IMG/VR virus record: IMGVR_UViG_3300042541_000569
Coordinates: 1 to 38,133 of that record
DNA: 38,133 nucleotides
Source: a virus
Direction: 5' to 3' (one strand)
Part shown: positions 16,501-22,549 of the stretch, one piece after another
How positions within the stretch are numbered: the first letter of the stretch is position 1
How the letters are laid out: each line of letters starts with the position of its first letter
The notes under the pieces: model-generated
The model's input: only the letters and a program-made list of their open reading frames with translations
What the model was told of the DNA's origin: nothing
The model's database searches: none
Made by a program: the position numbers and the translations under genes

Positions 16501-16668
16501 GACGTCGGTGTCGGCGGTTGCGTCAATGCTGACCTGCTCACCACATACGATTTCGATAATGCCTCAAACAGTTCTTCGACCGCATACGTTCGCGCCTCGA
16601 CGTTGGACGGCAGCAACATTGGTGCAGGCAATTACCGATTCAACTTAGACTTCACGGAATACAACTAA
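13501..16668 (+). CDS. Tail tip / host-specificity protein, J-like
   Basis: The 1055-residue protein starts with a hydrophobic, Ala-rich ~45-residue segment. Residues ~45-500 follow as the J-like hub core (RSPIAARNVIYGRCRASG; later strands such as RARVNSVKGVYV-type). Next come at least three fibronectin-III-like modules at about 495-600, 605-700 and 710-815 (for instance GLSAAIGTGRLVSLDWND), and a C-terminal ~250-residue receptor-end domain. It caps the tail and carries or contacts the fibre. The position after the K-like peptidase is exactly as in lambda. Host recognition may be shared with the 1620-residue fibre. Confidence 0.85.
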   Translation: MPVFANPFVWVALMNAFNSVAIATAITTVLNFVAITAASMAASKLLAPKAPSYTDASLSQRSQMVRSPIAARNVIYGRCRASGTVVYMSTTGSKNEYLNIVIALAGHEIQEIEEVYFNDDLVGLSGNAATGFYSGVANVYKHLGSTTQAADSFLVAETNSLTDGKWTTAHTLYGIAYLYVRLTWDTEKFPSGIPNISAVIKGKKVLDTRTSTTAYSANPALCLRDYLTDSAVGMGMDATEIDVSAINAAATICDEDVEVKPITVPATYENRYECNGVIATSASPDENIGKLLSAMGGLIAYSGGKIVVYAGGYRIPTVTLTEKHFVGPLNIQTRTSARDRVNSVKGVYVSESNNWQVSDFPTISSATYVTNDNNTRYYRDVVLPFTTSSSCAQRLAVIELRRAREEITFTARFRLEAMQVRAGDTVMITNAKLGWSSKVFEVMEWHFATDGNPPQLYIDMTLRETDSEIYSWDVNEEIFVEDSPNTTLPDPFTLGAPSGLTLTADGSTQFVQADGTIIPRIQVKWTAPPSEFIQSGGAVVIEYKPSTSTTYLTWSRVEGDQTEDYISSDVRIGTNYNVRIFGESYFKITTTYVTSSVTVAKDTFAPTTPTGLSAAIGTGRLVSLDWNDNTEPDFSEYGIYRNTTAVTPANDSTNKIAEVRASRFVDTDVTIGTTYYYWLNAYDTVENVSGFTSYVQATPSVITAGPIDPSAPSTPNAPTLISTTVYVSTDGGSFARVSLTAPPLPTGAVALDVLYRRTGASDFIIGNQIASSISYAVSIDDLTVGESYQFAARGISFSGALSAVSSVLSQTAPTNSTAPATPSGSSLSKIGVTPKLIESTREYYFGTRASWTPNTELDFDHYEIKATATNSSSATDYTWFGEMGGSPSLVLTKANTMCLYASFPSTGFTFLRAVNRSGVASAWVYVDLAANNAFLGAGTVSAQDKSDVSVSGIKTGAASASSVRQVQAVFQASHVVALSGGSPTETFSVDISNRGFSTKPDVGVGGCVNADLLTTYDFDNASNSSSTAYVRASTLDGSNIGAGNYRFNLDFTEYN

Positions 16669-16669
16669 C

Positions 16670-17002
16670 ATGGCTCTCCAAAAAACAATCGCTCTGCCTT
16701 CCGGTGTCTCTGGTAATTATATTCGCCTGACCTCGTATCGCTGGGACAGGTCAACGCTAGAGGCTTCGGCTATCTTCGCTCTCTACCTCGATGCGACGCA
16801 CGCGCATGATGGCTCCGACTACCTCGTGCCAGTCATCGCCAAGCTCCGACTCAGCGGCGCAAAGTTTACGCAGTATCTCGGTTCTGCTGCGCTCGCTGAT
16901 CATCAAGTCGCGGCTCAACTCTATGAGGCCGCAAAGGCCGAGACGTTGCTTGCTGGTGGTGGGCTTGCCTCGATATCGCTGGCCGACGCACTCGATGTCT
17001 AA
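16670..17002 (+). CDS. Small tail-associated protein, 110 aa
   Basis: The protein begins MALQKTIALPSGVSGNYIRL one base after the tip gene stop, and ends GLASISLADALDV. The N-terminal half is strand-rich (LEASAIFALYLDATHA), the second half helical with LYEAAKAE. Proteins of this form (TIxLxSGVxxNYxRL) commonly follow J-like genes in phages and are thought to be virion accessories, but their job is not established. Its last codons overlap the next gene's start (ATG at 16995). Confidence 0.65.
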   Translation: MALQKTIALPSGVSGNYIRLTSYRWDRSTLEASAIFALYLDATHAHDGSDYLVPVIAKLRLSGAKFTQYLGSAALADHQVAAQLYEAAKAETLLAGGGLASISLADALDV

Positions 17003-17744
17003 AGGAGCACAACGCTTCATCGTCGTGTCGGACAATCATGGTGACATGGCTGACGCGGCGAGCGTGGGCGCGCTCTGGTCGTTCATGAAAGACTGGAAAC
17101 CAGAACTCAGGGTACATGCAGGCGATGCGTATGATTTTCGGAACCTTCGCCGTGGCGCGTCCGACGAGGAGAAAGCCGCATCGCTGGCCGACGACTGGGA
17201 GGCCGGCAACGATTTCCTGCGTCGCTTCTTCGAGGGCGGAACGAGCAACCATTTTCTGCGCGGCAACCACGACGAACGGCTTTATGAATTTCGCAACTCT
17301 TGCTCTGGTATGCTTCGTGATTACGCTAGCGATGGTATTAAGCAGATGGAAGCGGTGGTGAAGAAATGCCGCGCCGAGATGCTGCCTTACGATTCCGATC
17401 TCGGCGTGCTCAGGCTCGGCAAGCTCTCGGTCATTCACGGATTTCATGCGGGCATAAGCGCGTGTCGCACGCACGCGGCAATCTATGGCAGCTGTCTGCA
17501 CGGCCATATTCACAGCATCGAGGTCGCATCCGTTGCATCGCGCGAACCAGTCGAGGCGCGCAGCATTGGTTGTATGTGCGTGAGAGACATGGATTATGTT
17601 AATAAAAAAACAGGCAAGCTGAAGTGGGCACAAGGCTGGGCTTACGGTCTTTTGTTTCCAGACGGAACGTATCAGCTTTTCCAGACACGGAACATTAACG
17701 GACAATTTCATGGCGCGAGCGAAATCAAAACCTATCACGCCTAA
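16995..17744 (+). CDS. Metallophosphoesterase (calcineurin-like)
   Basis: I chose the ATG at 16995, inside the last codons of the previous gene, giving MSKGAQRFIVVSDNHGD (249 residues). All five metal motifs are visible in order: SDNHGD (12-17), AGDAYD (42-47), GNHDE (90-94), a mid-protein His in VIHGFHAG, and HGHIH near 175. The family hydrolyses phosphomono- or diesters with two metal ions; possible substrates are DNA ends, cyclic nucleotides or phosphoproteins. It follows the tail genes and precedes small regulators, so its timing could be late or early. The active site looks intact. Confidence 0.85.
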   Translation: MSKGAQRFIVVSDNHGDMADAASVGALWSFMKDWKPELRVHAGDAYDFRNLRRGASDEEKAASLADDWEAGNDFLRRFFEGGTSNHFLRGNHDERLYEFRNSCSGMLRDYASDGIKQMEAVVKKCRAEMLPYDSDLGVLRLGKLSVIHGFHAGISACRTHAAIYGSCLHGHIHSIEVASVASREPVEARSIGCMCVRDMDYVNKKTGKLKWAQGWAYGLLFPDGTYQLFQTRNINGQFHGASEIKTYHA

Positions 17745-17991
17745 CTGGGTGGTTGAATTGCGCTCGGTAATGACAGCAAAAACGCGTCAGCCTAAAGGCG
17801 AGGGCTGGATGACGACTGATCAGATTTGCGAATCTCTCGACATCTCACGCGGCACGGCACTGCAATATCTGCGACGCGGCATGGAGTCTGGGCAAATCGA
17901 GCTTTATCGCGGCACGGCAATTTCCTCCGCAGGAATCAGGATTCAGACGTGGTATCGTCCAAAAACGAAAAACACAACTTATTCATTGTAA
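17710..17991 (+). CDS. Winged-helix / HTH DNA-binding protein, 93 aa
   Basis: The start ATG at 17710 lies inside the end of the phosphoesterase gene (35-base overlap). A helix-turn-helix is seen at about 36-58 (WMTTDQICESLDISRGTALQYLRRG), followed by a wing-like strand region with RGTAISSAGIRIQTWYRP. The N-terminus is basic. It may regulate early genes or act in replication initiation. No operator was proved, but an inverted repeat lies just downstream at 18007-18026. Confidence 0.7.
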   Translation: MARAKSKPITPNWVVELRSVMTAKTRQPKGEGWMTTDQICESLDISRGTALQYLRRGMESGQIELYRGTAISSAGIRIQTWYRPKTKNTTYSL

Positions 17992-18006
17992 GTAAGTTGG
18001 GAAAGT

Positions 18007-18026
18007 ATGGTTTTAAAACGAACCAT
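18007..18026. promoter_or_regulatory. Inverted repeat, possible operator
   Basis: The arms ATGGTT (18007-18012) and AACCAT (18021-18026) flank an AT-rich centre that includes TTTTAAAA. It lies in the 114-base gap between the HTH gene and the next ORF. An operator for the HTH protein is a guess from location and symmetry. No convincing -10/-35 pair was found with normal spacing. Confidence 0.3.
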
Positions 18027-18061
18027 TTAGCTTGCGTATTTTAGAACAGGTCCCAGAGTTG

Positions 18062-18105
18062 TTTCATCAAAGGGAATTGACCCTGAGATAAAAAACCAAA
18101 ACAAC
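18062..18105 (+). promoter_or_regulatory. Leader element copy 1 with GGG-CCC hairpin
   Basis: The stretch starting tttcatcaaagggaattgac closely matches 18531-18575 and ends at the start codon TTG at 18106, as the second copy ends at the ATG at 18576. Both can fold a small hairpin with AGGG/GGG pairing CCC around AATTRA, followed by an A-rich run. It may control translation of both genes or be a protein binding site on RNA. Confidence 0.55.
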
Positions 18106-18294
18106 TTGAAAATCTTAACTTCAAAAAGCCGCTCTCTCGAATCTGCTAAAGAGTTTGCAAAATACAATAATAGCCGCAAGCCATTCAACTGCCCTCCCCG
18201 CGAAATCGCTGTTGTTGTAAATGCCCCGACCAATGGATATATGGTCTGCGAGTTGGGTTTCGCTGTTTCGAATGGTTTTGAAATCGTTCGCTAA
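18106..18294 (+). CDS. Small hypothetical protein, 62 aa
   Basis: The start codon is TTG at 18106; I accept it because the preceding 44 bases match the leader of the well-supported gene at 18576. The protein begins MKILTSKSRSLESAKEFAKY and contains a compact alpha/beta pattern (EIAVVVNAPTNGYMVCELG) ending GFEIVR. I do not recognise it. It precedes another small gene by five bases and probably shares its transcript. Confidence 0.6.
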   Translation: MKILTSKSRSLESAKEFAKYNNSRKPFNCPPREIAVVVNAPTNGYMVCELGFAVSNGFEIVR

Positions 18295-18299
18295 AAACC

Positions 18300-18530
18300 A
18301 TGAAAACTCAATTTTTCACGATAGCGACCTGTTCTTTTGGTTCTTCCAATAAGACTTTCAAACTTAGATTTTGCGGCAAATACACCCAAAAATCTATCGC
18401 GAAAATGATCAGGAATGGGTGTGAGGCAACCGAGATGATTCCTCAGCCATACTGGCTGGTTCGCGAGGTTGATCACCTTTCTAATTTTTATGGCAGCGCG
18501 GCTGATTTTTTAAAGACGCTAAAGAAATAA
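18300..18530 (+). CDS. Small hypothetical protein, 76 aa
   Basis: It starts MKTQFFTIATCSFGSSNKTF and is basic, with aromatic residues and three Cys. No family is recognised. It begins five bases after the previous stop (cgctaaaaaccATG) and ends just before the second leader copy. Its composition is AT-rich like its neighbours from 18000 to 19520, which suggests that this block came in together. Confidence 0.6.
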   Translation: MKTQFFTIATCSFGSSNKTFKLRFCGKYTQKSIAKMIRNGCEATEMIPQPYWLVREVDHLSNFYGSAADFLKTLKK

Positions 18531-18575
18531 TTTCATCGAAGGGAATTAACCCCGAGATCAAAAACAAAACACAAA
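18531..18575 (+). promoter_or_regulatory. Leader element copy 2 with GGG-CCC hairpin
   Basis: The stretch starting tttcatcgaagggaattaac is the second copy of the leader at 18062. Its hairpin GGG-AATTAA-CCC is kept although nearby bases differ, and it is followed by atcaaaaacaaaacacaaaATG. The copy directly precedes the DUF932 gene. Confidence 0.6.
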
Positions 18576-19517
18576 ATGGCACACGAAATACAAAGCAACG
18601 ATTACATGGTCAGTGGTAATAATGTGACTCCTTGGCATGGCCTAGGAGCTATCGAACTGGGCAACTTGTCTGCGGCTGATGCTCTCGCTAAAGCACGGTT
18701 GAATTGGACCGTTGATCAAGAATCGGTTTTCGATTCTGACATGATTCAAATCAAGGGATGCCAGCTGAATCGTCGCAGCGATGATAAAACTGTTCTCGGG
18801 ATTGTCTCTGATGGTTGGACTCCTATCCAAAATCACGAGCTTCTTGAAATCGCCGAAGCATTGGGTCAGGTCGATGGTCTTGAATACAAGCCAGTGATCG
18901 AAACTGCTGGTTCACTCAAAGGCGGCAAAATCGTTTGGGCACTAATTCAAACTGGTCAAAAGCAGTTTCATGGAAGTGAGCATAAAGCGTATATGCTTTT
19001 AAGCAACGGCCATGTCGCTGGTCGAGGTCTTCGCGGGACGGCTACCGACGTTCGCGTTGTCTGCAATAATACCCTGACTGCTGCTGAACGATCTGACTCT
19101 GCGATTTTTATCACTCATACTCAAAATGTTAAACAGCGACTTGATAGCGCGATCAAACTTTTGAAGTGGGGCAACGATGCTCTTGATGCGACTTTTGCGA
19201 TTTACTCGGCACTCGCTGCTTATCCAATCAATACCGATAAAGCTCACGCTTTCTTCTGTGATTTAATGCCTACGGAAAATAATAAGCCAAATCACATGGC
19301 AGATCAAATGGTTGATCTTTTTAAGAACGGTAATGGAAATGAAGGCAAAAATTTGTTTGATGCCGTGAATGCTGTAACCGACTGGGTCGATCACGGCAAA
19401 AATTACCGCGACAATGAAACTACTGCAGAGCGTCGTTTCATGAATAGCAATATGTCTGGCGGAGGAGACAGGATGAAGCGTGCTGCTTTAAATAAGGCTC
19501 ACGAATTGGTTTCCTGA
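18576..19517 (+). CDS. DUF932 phage/plasmid-like protein
   Basis: The 313-residue protein begins MAHEIQSNDYMVSGNNVTPW and carries the phage/plasmid-like TIGR03299/DUF932 pattern: an early TPWHGLG motif, a central strand pattern including GGKIVWALIQTG, and LLLSNGHVAGRGLRG-like plus VVCNNTLTAA. The family is widespread on phages and plasmids; its function is unknown, often supposed to act in early infection. It is unusually well set off: its own leader element lies upstream and a terminator-like hairpin downstream, which suggests separate strong expression. Confidence 0.85.
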   Translation: MAHEIQSNDYMVSGNNVTPWHGLGAIELGNLSAADALAKARLNWTVDQESVFDSDMIQIKGCQLNRRSDDKTVLGIVSDGWTPIQNHELLEIAEALGQVDGLEYKPVIETAGSLKGGKIVWALIQTGQKQFHGSEHKAYMLLSNGHVAGRGLRGTATDVRVVCNNTLTAAERSDSAIFITHTQNVKQRLDSAIKLLKWGNDALDATFAIYSALAAYPINTDKAHAFFCDLMPTENNKPNHMADQMVDLFKNGNGNEGKNLFDAVNAVTDWVDHGKNYRDNETTAERRFMNSNMSGGGDRMKRAALNKAHELVS

Positions 19518-19529
19518 TAAATTTAAAAC

Positions 19530-19558
19530 GCGCTGAAGTTACTAAGGCGCATTTTTTT
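19530..19558 (+). terminator. Weak rho-independent terminator
   Basis: GCGC at 19530-19533 can pair with GCGC at 19547-19550 (plus a T-G wobble) and is followed by ATTTTTTT. The stem is short, so efficiency is uncertain. The 12-base word AAATTTAAAACG occurs on both sides (19519-19530 and 19567-19578). Confidence 0.5.
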
Positions 19559-19577
19559 AACTCTAAAAATTTAAAAC

Positions 19578-20000
19578 GTGAAAATCAAAATCAACGAAAC
19601 GAACCGCGAGGCAATCAACGCCGCGCTGAAAAAGATCAACGGAAAAGCAACTGAGCACACTTTTTACGATAGTCTTTCTCTGATCTACGCGGCTCGCGAC
19701 GCCGAGGCTCAACTCGAAAATTTAGGACTCGCCAAAGGATCTCGTTCTGGAGCGATTGCTATTGCGAACAGCGGAGGCTCAGTCGCCAACTCCTACAAAT
19801 ACACTCGGATCACTACGACAGTAACACTGGTGCGCGGATCGTCCGCTTGGTTTTTAATCTCAATCTCGGCATCTGAGACCTACAGGCGCAAGGCTGGCAA
19901 ATTATTTGTAAGTCTTACCGACGCGCAGGATACAGAGGTCACCTTAAAGTTCCGCGCTCAATACTTTAGGCAGACGTTCGTCGTCGGAGGTGCAGCATGA
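19578..20000 (+). CDS. Hypothetical protein, 140 aa
   Basis: The start codon is GTG at 19578 with leader aaatttaaaacGTG. The N-terminal half is helical and charged (NETNREAINAALKKINGKAT). A Gly/Ser linker follows, then a strand-rich C-terminus (TLVRGSSAWFLISISAS). I do not recognise the family. It overlaps the endolysin start by four bases, so the two may be coupled. Confidence 0.65.
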   Translation: MKIKINETNREAINAALKKINGKATEHTFYDSLSLIYAARDAEAQLENLGLAKGSRSGAIAIANSGGSVANSYKYTRITTTVTLVRGSSAWFLISISASETYRRKAGKLFVSLTDAQDTEVTLKFRAQYFRQTFVVGGAA

Positions 20001-20380
20001 AACTCGCCGTCCTTCTTCTCGCAGTAATGGTCTCCGCTGACGCCGCTCCACCCGAATCCTTCTTCCGTGCCTTGCACATCGTCGAGACAAGCGGCAAGCT
20101 CGGCCCAACGATCGGCGATCAAGGCCGAGCACTTGGCCCGCTTCAGATACACAAGAGCTACCATGCCGACTCTCGCGTATCAGGCGATTATTCGCGGTGT
20201 GCCGACCTCGACTACTCGAAGCGAGTCGTCACCGCCTACCTCAAACGATACGCGCCGCAAGCATGGGCTGCGAGCGACGTCGAGACGCTGGCGCGGATCC
20301 ATAACGGCGGACCGAAAGGTGCGACGAAACCAGCGACCAAGGGTTACGGCGTCCGCGTCCAAGCCTTAATAAAAAAATGA
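19997..20380 (+). CDS. Endolysin, i-type (destabilase-like) lysozyme
   Basis: The 127-residue protein has a Sec-type N-terminus (MKLAVLLLAVMVSADA, likely cut near residue 16). The mature part shows Glu30 (HIVETSGK) and Asp41 (GDQGRALG), GPLQIHKSYHADS, and RIHNGGPKG at 100-108. The phrases GPxQI-xxxY and RIHNGGPxG are hallmarks of invertebrate-type lysozymes; Glu30 and Asp41 sit at about the spacing of the known catalytic pair. It would cleave the glycan strand of peptidoglycan. The signal peptide suggests holin-independent export or a signal-anchor strategy. A GGAGG lies just before the ATG. It lies 17 kb from the holin genes. Confidence 0.75.
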   Translation: MKLAVLLLAVMVSADAAPPESFFRALHIVETSGKLGPTIGDQGRALGPLQIHKSYHADSRVSGDYSRCADLDYSKRVVTAYLKRYAPQAWAASDVETLARIHNGGPKGATKPATKGYGVRVQALIKK

Positions 20381-20574
20381 GCCGCCCATCTAACCCGCGC
20401 AACAAACCGCGCATCATCTCCGCGATCAATCGAGGCGAGTCGATCAAGGCCGCAGCCTTCGATCTGGGCATCTCGTCAGGCTACGCTTACCGCATCGCGC
20501 AAGACCTCGGCTATGTCGCGCGCCTCGTGAACCGCAATGAGATTAAACTTTTGCAGCAACTCAGAAACAAATGA
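20377..20574 (+). CDS. Small HTH DNA-binding protein, 65 aa
   Basis: The gene overlaps the endolysin by four bases. Residues ~20-42 (GESIKAAAFDLGISSGYAYR) form a helix-turn-helix of the resolvase/transposase-like or terminase-like kind. The ends are basic. It may regulate this operon or help load replication proteins. No ligand domain is present. Confidence 0.65.
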   Translation: MSRPSNPRNKPRIISAINRGESIKAAAFDLGISSGYAYRIAQDLGYVARLVNRNEIKLLQQLRNK

Positions 20575-20981
20575 CTAACGAACAACATCAAGAACTCCTC
20601 ATCGAGCTGCGCGCAATCCGTGCTGCTCTCGAAATCAAACCACGCGCGGTCGCCACGGCACCGAGCATATCTAGCACTCTGTTTCTAACCTCGTTACCGG
20701 CACCAGAAATCTGGGTCGATAATGCCGGAGAGGTCACGGTGCATTTCGGCAAGAACGCTGGTACGCCAGTCAGCGCGCTCAACGATAAGCAGCTTTTGTG
20801 GTACGGTGCTGATCGCGAACCATCTCTCAAAAAAGACGGCACTCCGTTTCCTCCGCGCGAGGCCGACGTACTTCTTAAGAACGCGGCTCGCACGATTTGG
20901 TTCCAGCGTCGCCAACCTGCGCCCCAGAGCGACGATAAAGCAATCAGCAACCCAGTCGAGACGGAAGAAGTGCCGTTCTAA
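20571..20981 (+). CDS. ExoX-C/DUF3820-like protein with SSB-like C-terminal tip
   Basis: The 136-residue protein has a central VHFGKNAGTPVSALNDKQLL stretch followed by WY, matching the 'FGKxKGxPLxELxxxYLxW' pattern of exodeoxyribonuclease-X C-terminal-like (DUF3820) domains. Its last residues are acidic and end EEVPF, resembling the DDIPF tip by which SSB recruits partner enzymes. It lies upstream of RecT and a RecE-like nuclease, so it may be a DNA-binding or partner-recruiting accessory of recombination. It carries no nuclease motifs and is not an OB-fold SSB that I can recognise. Confidence 0.55.
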   Translation: MTNEQHQELLIELRAIRAALEIKPRAVATAPSISSTLFLTSLPAPEIWVDNAGEVTVHFGKNAGTPVSALNDKQLLWYGADREPSLKKDGTPFPPREADVLLKNAARTIWFQRRQPAPQSDDKAISNPVETEEVPF

Positions 20982-21016
20982 TTTGTCTACGCAACGGACT
21001 CTAAATAGTGCCTCCG

Positions 21017-21095
21017 ACGCCGCTGGTGGCGGTGCGAAAATACGCCAGCATAATTTCCTCAAAGGAAAACCGCCCGCCAACTTAATGACGGGCGG
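21017..21095 (+). other. Intergenic hairpins before RecT
   Basis: The 144-base gap between 20981 and 21126 holds a GC hairpin around gccgctggtggcggt (about 21018-21032) and a stronger stem CCGCCCG (21070-21076) with CGGGCGG (21089-21095), loop of 12. No T-tract follows, so it is not a standard terminator. It could be a leader structure, a processing site or a small RNA. The A-rich segment aaaacacaaaacaaaacaag leads to the RecT start. Confidence 0.4.
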
Positions 21096-21125
21096 CAAAA
21101 CACAAAACAAAACAAGACCGATAAC

Positions 21126-21788
21126 ATGAATACGACAGACGTTAAAACAGATACTCAAGTCGCGGTACAAGATACCGCTCAACCGAAAGCTCAGATCAGC
21201 TTCGGCAATCAAGGCGTGCAGTTGGCTTCAATCGACGAGGCTTTCCGCTTCGCCAAGGCAGTCGTCGCCTCTGGCTTCGCACCACGAGGCATGGAGAAAC
21301 CGGAGAGCGTGATGATCGCAATCCAACTCGGCATGGAGCTAGGACTGACGCCAATGGCTGCGTTGCAAAACACGGCGGTAATCAACGGACGGCCCGCGAT
21401 TTATGGCGATGCCGCTCTCGCTTTGGTTCGCGCCAGCGGCCAGCTCGAAACCTACGCCGAGGAAGAAGTCGGCGAGGTCGGCAAGGACTCGCACGGCTAC
21501 AAGATCACGGTAAAGCGCAAAGGATTCGACGCGGCAAGCGAGACCTTCACTACTGCCGACGCCAAAGGCGCGAAGCTCTGGGGCAAGTCAGGCCCGTGGT
21601 CGGACTATCCAAAGCGTATGTTGAAATTCCGCGCTCGCGGTTTCATCTTGCGCGACCAGTTCGGCGACATCCTTAAAGGCCTTCGCACCGTCGAGGAAGC
21701 GCGCGATATTGCGCCAGAAATTAACGTGACGCCACTCGCCGAGAAAGTCGCAGGCGGCTTGAGCGATGCGATTGGAGGTGCGGCTTGA
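21126..21788 (+). CDS. recT: RecT-family single-strand annealing protein
   Basis: The 220-residue protein contains the RecT core: MIAIQLGMELGLTPMAALQN, then TAVINGRPAIYGDAALALV, followed by a strand region and the KRMLKFRARGFILRDQFGD helix. These match the 'LGLxPxxALxxIyvInGRpxiygda' pattern of the family. It would anneal complementary single strands made by the exonuclease encoded at 22542, repairing or circularising phage DNA and making genomes mosaic. The four short genes between them are likely co-expressed. A TTG-started small ORF overlaps its stop. Confidence 0.85.
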   Translation: MNTTDVKTDTQVAVQDTAQPKAQISFGNQGVQLASIDEAFRFAKAVVASGFAPRGMEKPESVMIAIQLGMELGLTPMAALQNTAVINGRPAIYGDAALALVRASGQLETYAEEEVGEVGKDSHGYKITVKRKGFDAASETFTTADAKGAKLWGKSGPWSDYPKRMLKFRARGFILRDQFGDILKGLRTVEEARDIAPEINVTPLAEKVAGGLSDAIGGAA

Positions 21789-21919
21789 TAACCAAAATCA
21801 AAAATAAGATAGCTACTATTATTCAACGTGGTCATATTGAAAAAAAAACTAGCGATGAAATCGCAGAAGAAATTATTGTGAGCATACTCACAATGAGCTT
21901 TATGGAGGATAGCAGATGA
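21785..21919 (+). CDS. Small protein, 44 aa (TTG start)
   Basis: The ORF starts at TTG 21785, overlapping the RecT stop (TTGA), and ends at TGA 21917-21919, overlapping the next ATG. Translation begins MITKIKNKIATIIQRGHIEK and continues with the amphipathic helix KTSDEIAEEIIVSIL. It fills a 128-base gap exactly. Unknown function. Its AT-rich composition contrasts with RecT. Confidence 0.5.
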   Translation: MITKIKNKIATIIQRGHIEKKTSDEIAEEIIVSILTMSFMEDSR

Positions 21920-22137
21920 ACGTCCTCGGCCAAGCCATTCGCCGCTCTGACGTGTACGACCGGAGCCGACTCTATAAGCCCGAGGCTCGCGTTTTAGAGC
22001 GAATGAAATCACATCACACAAACGAACGAGGCGAGCGCGTAGATAGTCATGGTCGATACGTCGGCCACGGTGACATCGAGCGCGGTCTGCGTTTTTTCTT
22101 CGGCAAACGAATCAACAATCAAACGAAAGAAACATGA
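21916..22137 (+). CDS. Small basic hypothetical protein, 73 aa
   Basis: It starts with a good Shine-Dalgarno motif (tggaggatagcagATG). The protein is rich in Arg, His and Gly (RGERVDSHGRYVGHGDIERG) and ends near a Lys/Thr tail. It may bind nucleic acid. No family is recognised. The small ORFs between RecT and the exonuclease form a tight operon with overlapping ends. Confidence 0.6.
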   Translation: MNVLGQAIRRSDVYDRSRLYKPEARVLERMKSHHTNERGERVDSHGRYVGHGDIERGLRFFFGKRINNQTKET

Positions 22138-22430
22138 ACGACAACGAAACAAAACAGACAGCGATTATCAACGCAGCGACGGAGCAATTCCGAAGCTTGC
22201 TCGAAACAAACTTCAAACAAATCGCCAAGGCAGCGCAGGAATCCTTTATCGAGGACCAAAACCAGACCGAGCCGAAAGCTAAGGCCGCGTTCTCTGTCGA
22301 GTGGGACAGCCTCGCAGCCGCGCCCAAGATCAACGTCAAGGTCAGCTGGTCGGTGCGATTCAAGGACGAGAGCGAAAGCGAAATCGATCCACTACAATTT
22401 AAGATTAAGTTGGAGGACACCGATTTGTGA
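22134..22430 (+). CDS. Hypothetical protein, 98 aa
   Basis: The N-terminal helix (TEQFRSLLETNFKQIAKAAQ) is followed by strands (AAPKINVKVSWSVRF) and an acidic C-terminus (ESEIDPLQFKIKLEDTDL). This alpha-then-beta layout occurs in small phage proteins of unknown role between RecT and exonuclease genes. It overlaps both neighbours (ATGA-type at 22134, GTGA at 22427). Confidence 0.6.
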   Translation: MNDNETKQTAIINAATEQFRSLLETNFKQIAKAAQESFIEDQNQTEPKAKAAFSVEWDSLAAAPKINVKVSWSVRFKDESESEIDPLQFKIKLEDTDL

Positions 22431-22549
22431 ACTCAATTCGCAGGTTGATCGGCTGGATTATCGAATGGGCAATGCTCATTCTGTTTACGATTATTTTGAT
22501 CGTTATCTGGCCGTTCATCTGCGAAGCGGAGGATAAAAAAGATGAATGA
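22427..22549 (+). CDS. Single-pass membrane protein, 40 aa
   Basis: The start is GTG at 22427 (overlapping the previous TGA) with GGAGG 11 bases upstream. A basic end (NSIRRL) precedes a long hydrophobic helix (residues ~8-31, MLILFTIILIVIWPF) and an acidic tail (EAEDKKDE). It could be an inner-membrane toxin-like or superinfection-exclusion protein, or a small holin accessory; sequence alone does not decide. Confidence 0.6.
   Translation: MNSIRRLIGWIIEWAMLILFTIILIVIWPFICEAEDKKDE

Noticed and set aside
16791-16994. Longer N-terminus for the phosphoesterase
   Set aside because: The extra 68 residues are Arg/Ser-rich out-of-frame reading of the preceding tail gene; the family starts a few residues before the D-x-H motif.
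16866-17738. Minus-strand open frame of 290 codons opposite the phosphoesterase
   Set aside because: The + strand gene has all five metal motifs; the minus frame has no recognisable motif or ribosome binding site.
21070-21095. Rho-independent terminator before RecT
   Set aside because: The stem is good but no T-tract follows; AAAACACAAAAC follows instead.
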